NCBI GenBank assembly: GCA_030248135.1 | Contig: JASANC010000960.1 | Location: 62,001-126,000, forward strand | Source of the DNA: Theristus sp. LFF4_11 | Lineage: Eukaryota; Nematoda; Chromadorea; Monhysterida; Xyalidae | DNA: 64,000 nt | Reading direction: 5' to 3' | Shown: piece after piece, positions 37,501 through 47,917 of the stretch | Numbering within the stretch: position 1 is the first letter of the stretch | How the letters are laid out: every line of letters begins with the position of its first letter | Position numbers and translations under genes: made by a program | Notes under the pieces: model-generated | Seen by the model: the letters and a program-made list of their open reading frames with translations, nothing else | The model's database searches: none | Told to the model about the DNA's origin: nothing

Positions 37501-39995
37501 TGTTGCGTGTCGCTGACGTATCGCACAACGCCATAGTAAAGATCATGATCACCCGCTACCGTGAGTTGTACGCAACTGCCTGCAGGAATGTGCGCATGAG
37601 AAACAATGTTAAGAGGACAGAAGCGCACAAGAATGACCTCTGTTTCTATTCTAACCAATCGTAAAATCGTATGGGCTGGCCATTGAAATGGACCGCTGCA
37701 CGCTCGTCGATGTGCTTGTTGCGATGGCGTCACATTTTGCAACCGCTTGCTTTTGCAATTCGTCGTCATCGCCGGCTGCAGCCCTGTACAACCTTGTTGT
37801 TAATCTCATTTTCGTTGTCGATTTTTAGAACGGAACAAAATAATAAACACGCTGATGATCGTATAAGCTCCGTTTTACAGCTGCGTGCGTACTATTTCGA
37901 TTAGATCGTCACAGAGTTACCTGATTTTCAAAGGAAAGTATAGGAAACAAGCACCCTTCTTAAAAATCAGGCGACCCATTGGTTGACTGAGCTATTCCAT
38001 AATATGCACAGCAGCTTTGGAACATGCGGGTGCCGGGGCCGGGTTCATCATTCATTGACCCAGCCCAATAAACTTCCTCACACACCTATGAACGTGTTCC
38101 AATGGCACCAACGGGCCTGCAGCATCTGTCGTTTGCACGCTAGTCACGCTTGAGCTCGACTGGCGACTTGGTGCACTCGGCTTCCCGTCCGTGATGGCAT
38201 GAATGTCACTTGCTTTCAGTAGCCCAACAACCGGCACAAAACTGGCATGGTCCATTTTCGCACGAAAAATTTGATGACCCAAAAATCTACCTGTTCCGCC
38301 ACCGATCGGATTGTCCTGTTGATAAGTTTAGATTTAATCTGAACTTATAAATAGTATGCATCCGCAAAAAATCTTCTGCCAGTTCTGGGCAGGGTTGTAG
38401 TAGGGGGAGCCTGGGGGCACGCCGCACGCGCATGCCAGTCCCCCAAAAAATTTGCTACTATTATAAGCCCCCCAAAAAAATTGCAGCTAATTATCTGCCC
38501 AGAAAAATTTTCGCCAACTTCTGAACTTTAAATTATAGGGAATCAGCTGATTGGTTAGTGATTACGGTATGCATGCTTTCTGTGCAAACCAAGCTTTACC
38601 CCACCCCACAGCAATGTCTGCACAGTGAAACATGCATCACGTGACCACCAACCAATCAGCTGATTCCCTGTAATTTAGAGTTCAACTGTATCAGGAAAAT
38701 TTTTCAGCCAGCTATCTATCCATTCTATCAAATCTCGACAAAATTTAATAAAAACTAACCAATTTTTTACCAATTCAGACCATTTTTTATGTTTGTTGCA
38801 AACATCGCGATTTTTACTTATTTTCAAACAAAATTACCGTTTTTATGCAATCTTACATTAATTTCTAAACAAAATTTTTGTAAAGTCTAATTTGGCACCT
38901 ACGGTGCCCCACCTAAACCCCATGTTGGAAACCATCCCCCGCCCCCGTCACCCCCTTTACCCCAAAAATCTTCCAGTTATGTATCGGGAAAAAAGTTGGC
39001 GCTCTTTACTAATGCGTGGCCCAAGACAAAATGAATGGTCCTACACAAAATGAATGGCCCAACACAACACAAATGGTTCTGTCCCACACAAAATAAATCA
39101 GAGGTTGCTTGCAATGAGTCGTTGTAGGTTCCTAATCCTAAGCCAAGCTTTTTTGATAAAGTGAAATTGATCATTTTCACCTTATCAAAAAGGCCTGGCT
39201 TAGGAACCTACAACGACTCATTGCAAGCAACATTTTCACCTTATCAAAAAGGCTTGGCTTAGGATTAGGATTAGGAACCTACAACACGACTCATTGCAAG
39301 CAACCTCAGATCAAAAATCACAAAAATATCACTTAAGGTTTCAAGAATGTATACAACTCGTTGGGCCATTCATTTTGTGCAGGGCCATGGGCCATTCATT
39401 TTGTCTTGGGCCATTTATTTTGTGTAGGGCCATTTATTTTGTGTAGGGCCATTTATTTTGTGCAGGGCCATTTATTTTGCCGTGGGCCACGCTTTAGTAA
39501 AGAGCGCCAAAAATTTTGCTCCAGCTATCTATCCAGATTTTGAAATTTTGCCGATCTACCACACTCCTGCTTTTTAAGCAATATCAAAATTTTCAAGTTT
39601 TATTTCGAGTTTGAGAGTGTGAATAAAGTTCGTTGCGCTTGAGAGCTGTGCGCAGACTTTTCAGTAACGAAAAGCTCAAATGTCTGTCTGCGTTGCGGGT
39701 TCAGTCCTTCCAAGAAAGTCAATGGCCATGTCAAAGTGAACGCAACGCAACGCAATGCAACGCAAAAACGAACACTTACAAACTCGACGCCGGCCATGTA
39801 CTGATGGTATCGAGGATCAATATCTGCCAATGTTCCCAACCATTTCACGGTTCCATGTTCCGGTCGATCATCATTTCGCGAGTCCAAATACACAACACGA
39901 TCCCCACAACACAGCGGCGATTCGTGCTCACCGGCTCGTCCAGTGACAGTGGCACTAATGGACGTCGTCATCGGTAATTTTTTATCGTTCTCCAT
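34554..39995 (-). CDS. CYLD: CYLD-type deubiquitinase (two CAP-Gly domains plus USP domain)
   Basis: Cysteine protease that removes Lys63- and Met1-linked ubiquitin chains. Twelve exons: 39995-39780, 38315-38086, 37575-37467, 36920-36770, 36456-36282, 36190-36098, about 35984-35826, 35597-35459 (or 35468), 35394-35289, 35216-35095, 35032-34820, 34724-34554; about 627 aa. CAP-Gly 1: GTVKWLGTL then [21 protein letters not shown]-Gly 2: [10 protein letters not shown] then [23 protein letters not shown] domain: [20 protein letters not shown] with catalytic Cys near residue 276, [24 protein letters not shown], a B-box-like Cys-rich insert (CGRANC, FCHECY, FCNTCY), and [16 protein letters not shown] with the catalytic His. 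Human CYLD has three CAP-Gly domains; only two are visible here. The exon starting near 35984 lacks an AG acceptor in the required frame. Confidence 0.9.
35655..35807. repeat. Palindromic MITE, family P (CYLD intron)
   Basis: Core ATTAGCTGATTGGTTGGTGA then GCACGTGATGCATTC, mirrored by GAATGCATGTGTCACAACAA and CTAATCAGCTAATTGC. It lies between CYLD exons ending 35826 and starting 35597. Confidence 0.65.
36555..36700. repeat. Dispersed repeat shared with 28.13-28.31 kb
   Basis: GACTCAATGCGTTTGCAG and CGTCAAGCATGAA(G/A)CTG then TTTTCTATC occur in the same order here (CYLD intron) and near 28137-28305 (NEK8 last intron). Two diverged copies of one element. Confidence 0.5.
37040..37402. repeat. 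AT-rich TIR element in CYLD intron
   Basis: Starts GTAGGTTGGTAAAAAACCGG and ends ATGCCAACCTATG, giving an imperfect inverted terminus (ATAGGTTGG). A related copy is cut by the left edge of the window (1-115). Confidence 0.5.
38516..38690. repeat. Palindromic MITE, family P (best-preserved copy, CYLD intron 1)
   Basis: Left arm CTGAACTTTAAATTATAGGG AATCAGCTGATTGGTTAGTG; right arm ends ATTTAGAGTTCAACTG followed by TA. Arms of about 60 bp are near-complementary, with a short GC-rich centre (CCCCACCCCACAGCAATG). Confidence 0.8.
38996..39510. repeat. Foldback MITE with internal 20-bp minisatellite (CYLD intron 1)
   Basis: Termini TTGGCGCTCTTTACTAA then (T or A) then GCGTGGCCCA form a 28-bp inverted repeat with one mismatch. 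Inside are multiple units of GGCCATTTATTTTGTGCAG type (39010-39075 in reverse, 39362-39480 forward) and inverted copies of GGAACCTACAACGACTCATT. Confidence 0.75.
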
Positions 39996-40825
39996 CTCGT
40001 CCTAATTGCATGCGCCTAGCGAAAGCGGGAGCTCGGGTCGTCGGGTGAGGGGGCGGTGTTTGCCTAATTTTAGAGGGGGAGGAGGGGGGTGTCAGACAGA
40101 GGTGCCTTCTCGGTGAGGGGGGTGTAGGGTTGTTAAAAAAAACAAAAATCGTCATTTTTGTTTTTTTTTTATTAAAAAAATTTTTTTTTCAAAAATCAAA
40201 GTTGTGCTAAATCAATCAGGGAGTCCGAAGAACCACATATGATATGCAAGCGCCTCCCGAATGACTCCCGTATGGCGGAACTTTGCAGATTTTGTTTTGG
40301 TGACCTCAATTACCAATTTTCCAAACCGTCACCATGCCTCTTCTTGTGTTTTGACCTCCAAAACGTCACTAATTGTCCCCAGCTAAGCTAATGCTAAAGT
40401 GAAGACAAACATACCGCCTTGAAATTCGATCAATTCTTCTGATGGTGTCGCGACGACACGACACGAAGCAGCAACCAGACAACGTAGCGCTTGCAAACGG
40501 AGCAGCGAGCACAATCGGACGCTCTGCGAGGCGAATCGTCACCTTATCTGCATCGGAAATGGTAGGCTAAGCTTTGGGACGCTCAAAAACTTCATCGCAG
40601 ATGTTGTCGAAGCCTAAAATCAGTCGGTAAAACGGCCCAAAATCGACTGCTAAAGGTTTTACGAGGTATAATCAAAAAAAATTTTTGTTGAACTTTCGAA
40701 AAATTGTGCCAAAATTGAGGTTTTCAGAGCATATTAGAGGAAAATTTTTCGAATTTAAAAAAAAAAATCGGCATTTTTGTTTTTTTTTAATCACTTTTTT
40801 TTTTAAAATTTTTCATTTTTTTTAA

Positions 40826-40985
40826 AGTTGGGAACAACGATAACTGTGTAATTACACGTAATTATATTGGCTATATAAGCTGTGATAATCTGTGATCAGG
40901 GTTCGGTCTGTTTTTATTATTGTCGTTGTCGTGTCATCCTAATAAGCAAACCCAAATAAACTACGAAACAACCCAAATATCTTTC
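40826..40985 (+). repeat. 5' LTR
   Basis: 160 bp starting AGTTGGGAACAACGATAACT and ending AAATATCTTTC. It contains CTATATAAGC (TATA-like, about 40870) and an AATAAA (about 40956), giving a plausible U3-R-U5 order. Confidence 0.88.
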
Positions 40986-41006
40986 TGGCACCCAACGTTT
41001 GGCTCG
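40986..41006 (+). promoter_or_regulatory. Primer-binding site, tRNA-Lys type
   Basis: TGGCACCCAACGTTTGGCTC follows the LTR with no gap. It resembles the TGGCGCCCAACGTGGGGC sites complementary to the 3' end of lysine tRNA. Confidence 0.7.
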
Positions 41007-41080
41007 TACAGTCATCATCTATAAAGAAGGAAAACCACAGTGTGCAACAGTGCAATCCGCACAACAGCACGATCAGCATC

Positions 41081-42041
41081 ATGTCGCGACACTTTGACAG
41101 CGAGAGTTCAGTCGTCAGCCGTGATCCCAGCCCTGACTCGCTGAACACGTCCGACACCGATACGGTACACATGACCCGCAGAGACCTGGATTGTCTCATT
41201 GACCGCTTCGGAGGAGGAGTCCATCAAGTACCTTGAGTCCATTTACGGACCAAGAAATGAGGCAATTACATCCGTCTACGAACTCGATACAGCAACGCGA
41301 CAGGAAGGAGAATCTGTGCGCGCCTTCGGACTACGTCTGGAGAACTTGCTTCTTGCCACTGGGCATAACTATCGCGGTTCGGATGGCAACTATATACCGT
41401 TTGTCGAAACGACGTTGATCAACAAGTTTGTGCAAGGATTGCTTGATCCGTTGTTGTCGAGCAAAGCAGAGGACCAGAAGTTCAAGGGTCTCAATTTCCG
41501 AGAAATTGTGGATAAAATCCAGGGAATCGAAGACTGCGAAAACTTCAAAAAGAAAAAGAACAGCCGTGACGACGATCGGCAGAAAAACAAAGACAACGGC
41601 AGCAAGCCGAATTACCAAAACACGAGCCGTGAAAACCACGAAACAAACTTCAACTACAAACCGCAATTCAGCGACCAGTTTGGTCATAATCAGCAACATT
41701 ACAATCAGATTGAGAAGTACCAGTTCGCCAACAATCAAATCACTCCACAAATCAATAATCAGCAACAGCAAACCACGCAATACATCGGTCGATGTTCCCG
41801 CATTCGACACGACACGCGACAGCAAAATCATCAACAGCAAAACTATTCACCAAAATTCGCAAGATTCCGAAATTGGCATCCGCAGTTTAGAATGTCGGAC
41901 GCAGAAAAGCAGTTGATTGCGAAAGTCTACGGACGAAACAAACCGGCCAAGAATCCTCGAACAGCGACAAACGACGTGGGCAAAGCTGAGGAGGACGACT
42001 ACAACCACGGCCCGCGCGATGAAGGAGGCGTCGACGAATAG
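41081..42041 (+). pseudogene. Gag-like coding region with a frame change
   Basis: An ATG at 41081 opens a frame that reads to 41236. The long downstream frame (about 41205-42041, ending GGVDE) is in a different frame and has no ATG of its own near its beginning. The second part has a capsid-like helical region (SIKYLESIYGPRNEA, then ESVRAFGLRLENLLLATGHN), then a Lys/Asn/Gln-rich tail. The junction lies around the GGAGGAGGAG run at 41210-41219. It could be a frameshift site or the scar of a deletion. No zinc knuckle is visible. Confidence 0.65.
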
Positions 42042-42225
42042 TAATGATGCGCGTGATGAAACGAAATAAAAACACAAGGAAATCTTCAACCAAAAAATCA
42101 AATCAACAAATCTCAATCAAAAAACAGTCAAATCAAATCAACAAATCTTCCAATCAAATCAACAAAACAATCAATCAACAATTCCAATCAAATATGTGAT
42201 AAATCATTTTCAATTGTTGGGGAGA

Positions 42226-42385
42226 AGTTGGGAACAACGATAACTGTGTAATTACACGTAATTATATTGGCTATATAAGCTGTGATAATCTGTGATCAGG
42301 GTTCGGTCTGTTTTTATTATTGTCGTTGTCGTGTCATCCTAATAAGCAAACCCAAATAAACTACGTAACAACCCAAATATCTTTC
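42226..42385 (+). repeat. 3' LTR
   Basis: Identical to the 5' LTR except one base. The preceding sequence TTGTTGGGGAGA is a polypurine tract. Confidence 0.88.
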
Positions 42386-42628
42386 TTTAACAACCCTAGG
42401 GGGGTGCGCACGGGCAGCAAATTTTCCTGAGGGGGGGGGGGTGCGGTGCACTGGCAGAAAACAGAAAAATTTCGTGAGGGGGGTGCACGGGACGGGATCG
42501 CACGGGTAATACCAAATTTTTGCCTTGGAAAAACACAGAAATTCTTCTAAAATACAGAATATTTTGTGCAAAGAAGCTGCTTGTTTGGTCAGAAACAACA
42601 AAATCTATGCAGGGACAGACACAATTTT

Positions 42629-42722
42629 TTTTATTTAATTATACGCGCGCCGGTTCCTGAAACCCGAAGGTACCAAACTCCGGCGGAGACGGGCAATACT
42701 GCCCCGAGCCCAATTTCGCCGG
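42629..42722 (-). mobile_element. Truncated tRNA-derived SINE, family A (body only)
   Basis: TTAATTATACGCGCGCCGGTTCC then CCGAAGGTACCAAACTCCGG and GGGCAATACTGCCCCGAGCC match the SINE at 8.46 kb almost exactly. The tRNA-like head is missing. Confidence 0.75.
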
Positions 42723-43542
42723 CCACCGATTATTGTGGGTTTATTCAAACTTGTCCGGACTAAAATGACGTCATTTGCTTTAAAAACGCCCGTTTGTCAC
42801 AGTACAGGCACTAAAATGTTAGCTTGCTGTGACTGATTCGACATTCACCATTTGTTTACGGGAAGAAATCGGCTAAACGGAAAGTCTGGCTTGATGTGAA
42901 CGGCAAGCGCATGTTTGACGGCACGTGACGTCATTTCAGTGGGTCACGTTTGAAAAAAATAGGTCATAGCTGGCCGCAACAGGCAAATCTTCAGGCTGCA
43001 ATGGAACATGAACACACTTTCAAGAGGGTAAACGTCTGAATGAAAACGTCCCAAGACGTGATCCAATTAGAGATTCGACGTCTCAAACATGGAGACATCC
43101 AAATAGAGCCGACCTTTATGAAAGCGTTCAACGGCAGGAATCTAAATTGTTAGGACGTTTTATTCGCTTATCGTTGTTCAAATCGCAGTCAAAAAATACT
43201 ATTTGGAAACTTTGAATGTATTTTATGAATCGTATTTTTGCAGTGCAGCGATGTACCATTTTTCTTGATCTAACCTGGATTAGTCTGAACAAACACGGAA
43301 CAAAAAAGAGAGCCGTAGGTCATTTTCGAATGTTTGCTTTGCTACTGAGCTGTGAACATGATACATCGAGTGGACAACATTTTTTCCACGGTTTCAATTA
43401 CGCTGAATGTGACACAAGGGCGCTTTGTGTTCTCGAACGTTGCCTGCTTCATATTCATAAGTTGCGTGTCCATGCCAAATCGAAAAGCAAGGTCGGAAAG
43501 CCTTGCCGTATCCAAAGTTGACTTCGAACAGTTTGTTCCAAA

Positions 43543-46500
43543 ATGAAAGCTAGCGGTTGCAATTGCGTGCTGACAATTGTTGCCGTCCTAAACCTTCTGT
43601 TCAATTCGACGTTTGCCGGATTTGAAGAATATCAGTTATACGACAAACTGTTGCACAATTATAACAAGCTGGAACGACCAGCCGCCAACTTTTCGCACCC
43701 GCTGACCGTCACACTCGGCGTTGCATTGCAGCAGATTGCTGACGTGGTTTGTGTTTCTTATTAACAAGACATTTTGACGAGCTTTTGCGCAACGTGAAGT
43801 GTTGCAAAAAAGGCCTCGCCCGTTTATAATCCCCCAAAAGTGGCGGAGTGTCATGTTTTTGTTTCAACGCAAAGAATCTGTGGTAACATTTTCAGGACGA
43901 GGTCAATCAGTTCATTGACGTGAACGCTTGGTTAACGTTGGTGAGTGCGAATTTTCCCATCGTACATTTTTATCCGAGTCACAAATTTTCATTTGATTTA
44001 CTTCAGTGCTTCAAAGCACTCCATGCGTGCTTTAATGGTTTTCTCAGTTGTAGGGCTGGAAGGATTACAAGTTGTCGTGGGATCCGAACGATTTCGACGG
44101 AATCACGGATGTTCGCTTCAAACCGGACAACATTTGGACGCCCGATATTCTTTTGTACAACAGGTTGTTTGGCTTTGAAACCAATTGCTTTCTAGGGAGA
44201 AAAGACTGTTTTGCGAGCACTTCTGACGTCAGTGTGTTTGCACACGGTGTTTATTCGTTTCACAACACAGCGCACAATCGAGCTTCGACCCAACGTATGC
44301 GAGCAACGTGGTCGTCTACTCGGACGGCAGCGTCAACTGGATCCCACCGGGCATTTTTCGGAGCAGCTGCAAAATAGACATCAAGTATTTTCCATTTGAC
44401 AAACAGGCATGCACCCTGAAGGTATATTGAATGTAACTGACCAGTATTGTTGGGTAAAACAAAGCAATAGAAATGACAAAACAAAACTTGCGAATGTTGA
44501 ACAGTTCGGCTCGTGGTCGTACAACGGCAACCAAGTTGATCTGCAGCCACAGGACGCTCGCCTCGGCATCGACACCTCTGAATACCTGGTGAACGGCGAA
44601 TGGACATTCAAACGTAAATCCGGTCTTGAGCGTCAAGTCAAGTTTCAAGTTCATTCGACCATTTGAATTCTGTTCAGTTTTCGCTGTGTTCAGGCACTTG
44701 GGTGAAACGCAATGTGCGTTGGTACGTGACCATTCTGAACAAGCCGTTGGAGCCGTTCGTGACGCTGTCGTTCACGATGGTCATCGGCCGCAGACAGACG
44801 TACTTCCTGCTGAACGTCATCTTCCCGGCGGTGCTCATCTCGGCGATCATGGCGCTCAGCTTTTATTTGCCACCGGACTCCGGCGAGAAAATGTCGATCG
44901 GTGAATTATTGGTTCGCTTGGATTACTTTCACAGCACCAGTGGAACTCACAGACACGTGCACAACGTCAATGCGTGCAGGCATGACCGTGCTTCTGTCGA
45001 TCACACTGTTCATGAGCATGTTGTCCAGCATGACGCCCTCCACGTCCGAAGCGACGCCGCTCATTGGCAAGTGATGCGCATCGACTGTTGATTTTTCTTT
45101 TCGACCGTTTTAGCAATTTAGCAGTTTTTGAATAATAGAGTTGTTTTCAAAGCAGCAGTCACTTTGAAGGCAGCTTTTTCTCGACGTGTCTGTGGATGTC
45201 AGCAATGTCCGTTTTGGTCGCAATCATTGTGCTCAACTGCAATCATTACAGCGGCGGCAAACGCATCGATGGAACTGTTAGTTGCAAACTGATTGAGACT
45301 TGCTTGATATGCTTAAATCAGCACCGGATAATGCGGCTTTGTGACAGCTCTTGCCAATTCTGTCCAATTTATGAATGCCTGCTGCCAGTTTAGAACAACG
45401 CATTTTCACTACAAAGTGGGAAGCTGTTTTAGGTAAACAATGAAAGAAGTTTCTCACTAAACTTTACATGACTGTTTTCAGCCCCGAAAGCTGTTGTTCG
45501 AATGGTTGCCAAAAATCCTGCGACTGAAAAAGTTTGAAACCGACAATGGACCGGTTGCTGAGCACAACGCAGTCAGGCTAATTGGCTCAGACGATGAGAT
45601 CGCAAACGCAATGGACAGCAGTCAGTTGTTGTCGTGGTCGGTGAAGAAACAGCGAGAGATGCAGGTGCACCAGTGCTCTGGTTCGTTGGTTCTTTGTCCT
45701 AATTCGCAATTGTCGCAATTCGTTGCAACTTTGGCAGACTCTGAGCGACGACAAACGCATCTGGCGTCCGCGACCGTCAGAGCAAATGGCCAGCTTGCAG
45801 CAGGTCAGTCGCTGGACACCACGCTTCAAGTTCAATTTTTCAAAGTCGTATTTCATTGTTTTTCGTAGCTGATGCACGAGGCAGAACGTGAAATCTGGGT
45901 GAAACTGAACGCGCAGTCGACGGCGGCTGCGGAAAGGAAACATCGAAAACTGATGAAACGCATGGCAAGGGCAGCAGCAAAGTCGAACTCGTCCGGGCTG
46001 CAGTTCTCGCAGCGGAACAAAGTGACACTGCCAATGACAACGAAATTGCCCGGTATTGCTGTTGCTGTTACTGTTTTACTGTTTGAAAAGTGCGTTTCAC
46101 TGAGTTAAGCTTTGTTTCAGTGACACACGACATGGTGACTCGATGCCTGAAGATGCTACTTGAACAGGTCACCGATGAACTGTTCCAGGTACGTAAGAGT
46201 CGTTGTGCTTAAAAGGTCTCCGAACGTCTGGTGTCCTGTCCGTCCGGTAAAGGTGGCAACACCACCGACTTGGGCTGCTTTTATTTCCAGGACCCGGACA
46301 TTGCGCAGAACCCCCAGTCGGACAGGAGTGGGACACCGGACATATGTTCGCAGACCCGTGTGTTAGCGTGTGACTTTGCAACATTGAACGTTTGCAGTCG
46401 CCGTGGTATATTTATTCGTTGACTGCGTTTGATTGCAGGTGACGAAACGAATGCGCGAACAGGATGACTCAGACGCGATACTGCAAGAGTGGCTGTACGC

Positions 46501-46600
46501 TGCGTTCGTCATCGACCGCGTCTGCCTGTTCATTTTCAGTGCTGCGTTTGCGATTGTTCTGCTCGTGTTTGCGTATGCTGTGCCAGAGTGGAATCCGTGA
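43543..46600 (+). CDS. Nicotinic acetylcholine receptor-like Cys-loop channel subunit
   Basis: Pentameric ligand-gated ion channel subunit, cation type. Thirteen exons: 43543-43746, 43896-43940, 44054-44163, 44283-44421, 44505-44613, 44694-44900, 44980-45070, 45159-45276, 45482-45664, 45738-45803, 45869-46052, 46121-46188, 46439-46600; 561 aa, all frames closing. Signal peptide residues about 1-26; [11 protein letters not shown]; Cys-loop with 13 residues between cysteines (residues about 149 and 163) containing YFPFD; TM1 [20 protein letters not shown]2 entered by SGEKMSIG (Glu at the cation-filter position) and [15 protein letters not shown]3 [16 protein letters not shown]; long cytosolic loop; TM4 [20 protein letters not shown]. 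Loop C reads [11 protein letters not shown] and lacks the vicinal Cys pair, so this is a non-alpha or divergent subunit. Confidence 0.93.
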
Positions 46601-47677
46601 CGCAGCATACATGCATGGCGTCGGCAACGATACCGAACATGTGACAGCTGTTTTGTTTTGAAAAAACGTCTTGTGGTTATTTTTGAATTCACCTTTAAAT
46701 GAAAATGACCAACGAGACAGCTGCAGGTTTTGCAGTGAGAAATGCTGCTTACGTCACCCAGCTTTCAGTGATGCAAAAATTAATTTGTGTGGTGCGCACA
46801 TCGCTTGTCACAGAGCACACATCACTTATCAACATTCTTTTGAATAGCTGATTTTTAATGAATGCAAGCACAAAATTCCCTGTCATTCATTGCCGCAAGT
46901 CAATCATATGAGAGGAGCTGTCGGTGACGCGGCTCGCAGTTTTGCGCAGCTGAAATTTTATTTTTCATCGATTTCGCACTTGATCGTTTTAAGATCGTTT
47001 TCTTTCCTTTCACAGTTGATAAATATTTTTTGACGCCAAAGTCTGCTGTTAAATTCCTTGTCATGCATTGTGATCAATAAAGCGTCGTGCACTGTTTCAA
47101 CCAGAGTCCACTGTTAGTGGTGGTGGTGGTGGCACGCAGCTGTAAAAAAACATGGAATGCATTGTGGCATTTTTTGGACGTGTCTCTTTTGTGTGCATGC
47201 CTTCTGATCTGCAAGTTCATTTTTTGTATCGCTGTTGGTGGCAGTGCTTGAACGTGCCCACACGATTGAGTGCCCTGCTCGATGTGTCTTGTTTGTTTTG
47301 TCGATTTTCGCTTGGCATATTTCCGTTGCCCGCGTCTTCTCGTGGTTTCGTACTTTCGTGTATTCTCGCTTCTGCCGTTTTACTCGTGTGAGTCCATTTG
47401 GTTGTGTGAATTTAGACATTGAAAATTGACAGAAGTTAAAAAAATAAAGACCGACAGTCACAGTCGTTTAACGGTGCACTGAACAAAATGTATTGAATAC
47501 AGCTGCAAAACACAAAACCGATGCAGCACTGCTGGCTGACAGTCAAACCAATAACGAGTTTTAGTTTTCTACATAAAACATGCGCTCAACAAACATAGTC
47601 TTCTTGTTTATGTTTCCCGACCACTTTGATGCCAATACGAAACCACAAAGATATGAGAATGTTTATTTATCAAAATA
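46601..47677. other. Intergenic stretch downstream of the channel gene
   Basis: No gene recognised. An AATAAA at 47076 may end the channel transcript. A short GTG repeat lies at 47116-47133. Confidence 0.45.
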
Positions 47678-47917
47678 CAGGGTAATCCAAAAAAACTACC
47701 CGTTAAGAACCAGAAAAATCGTTGGCTTGGCTGCTGCAACAAAAAAAACAGTGATTTCAGAAAAAAATTGTGCCAGCAAAAATATTATCCTAAAAAACGA
47801 TTCCCGCATTGTTTTTTTTGAAAAAACAGCAAAAATTCACAGCAAAAAGCTGAAACATCTCCTTATTGAACGTTGAGTGGTAGACGTGCGCTAAGCGCAG
47901 CGTACTGTACTACAGTA

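Larger units (their letters stand above)
40826..42385 (+). mobile_element. Gag-only, non-autonomous LTR retrotransposon
   Basis: Two 160-bp LTRs (40826-40985 and 42226-42385) differ at a single position (near 40966 versus 42366). A 5-bp duplication TTTAA flanks the element (40821-40825 and 42386-42390). A primer-binding site follows the 5' LTR directly, and a purine tract (GGGGAGA) precedes the 3' LTR. The 1240-bp interior encodes only a gag-like product with no protease, reverse transcriptase or integrase, so mobility would depend on another element. Layout matches the TR-GAG type of non-autonomous retrotransposon. Confidence 0.88.
40127..42396. mobile_element. TA-flanked TIR element, interrupted by an LTR retrotransposon
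   Basis: Ends GGGTTGTTAAAAAAAA and its exact complement (ending 42396), flanked by TA at 40125-40126 and 42397-42398. Excluding the inserted LTR element and one copy of its target duplication, the host element is about 705 bp. The interior is AT-rich with repeated poly-A/T tracts and a CATTTTTGTTTTTTTT motif near each end. No transposase frame. An LTR element interrupts it 6 bp from its right end. Confidence 0.7.

Noticed and set aside
45061..45070. GC donor in the channel gene after CTC ATT G (GCAAGT)
   Set aside because: A GT donor three bases later (GGCAA|GTGATG) gives the expected PLIGNHFEGSFF sequence, so no GC donor is needed.
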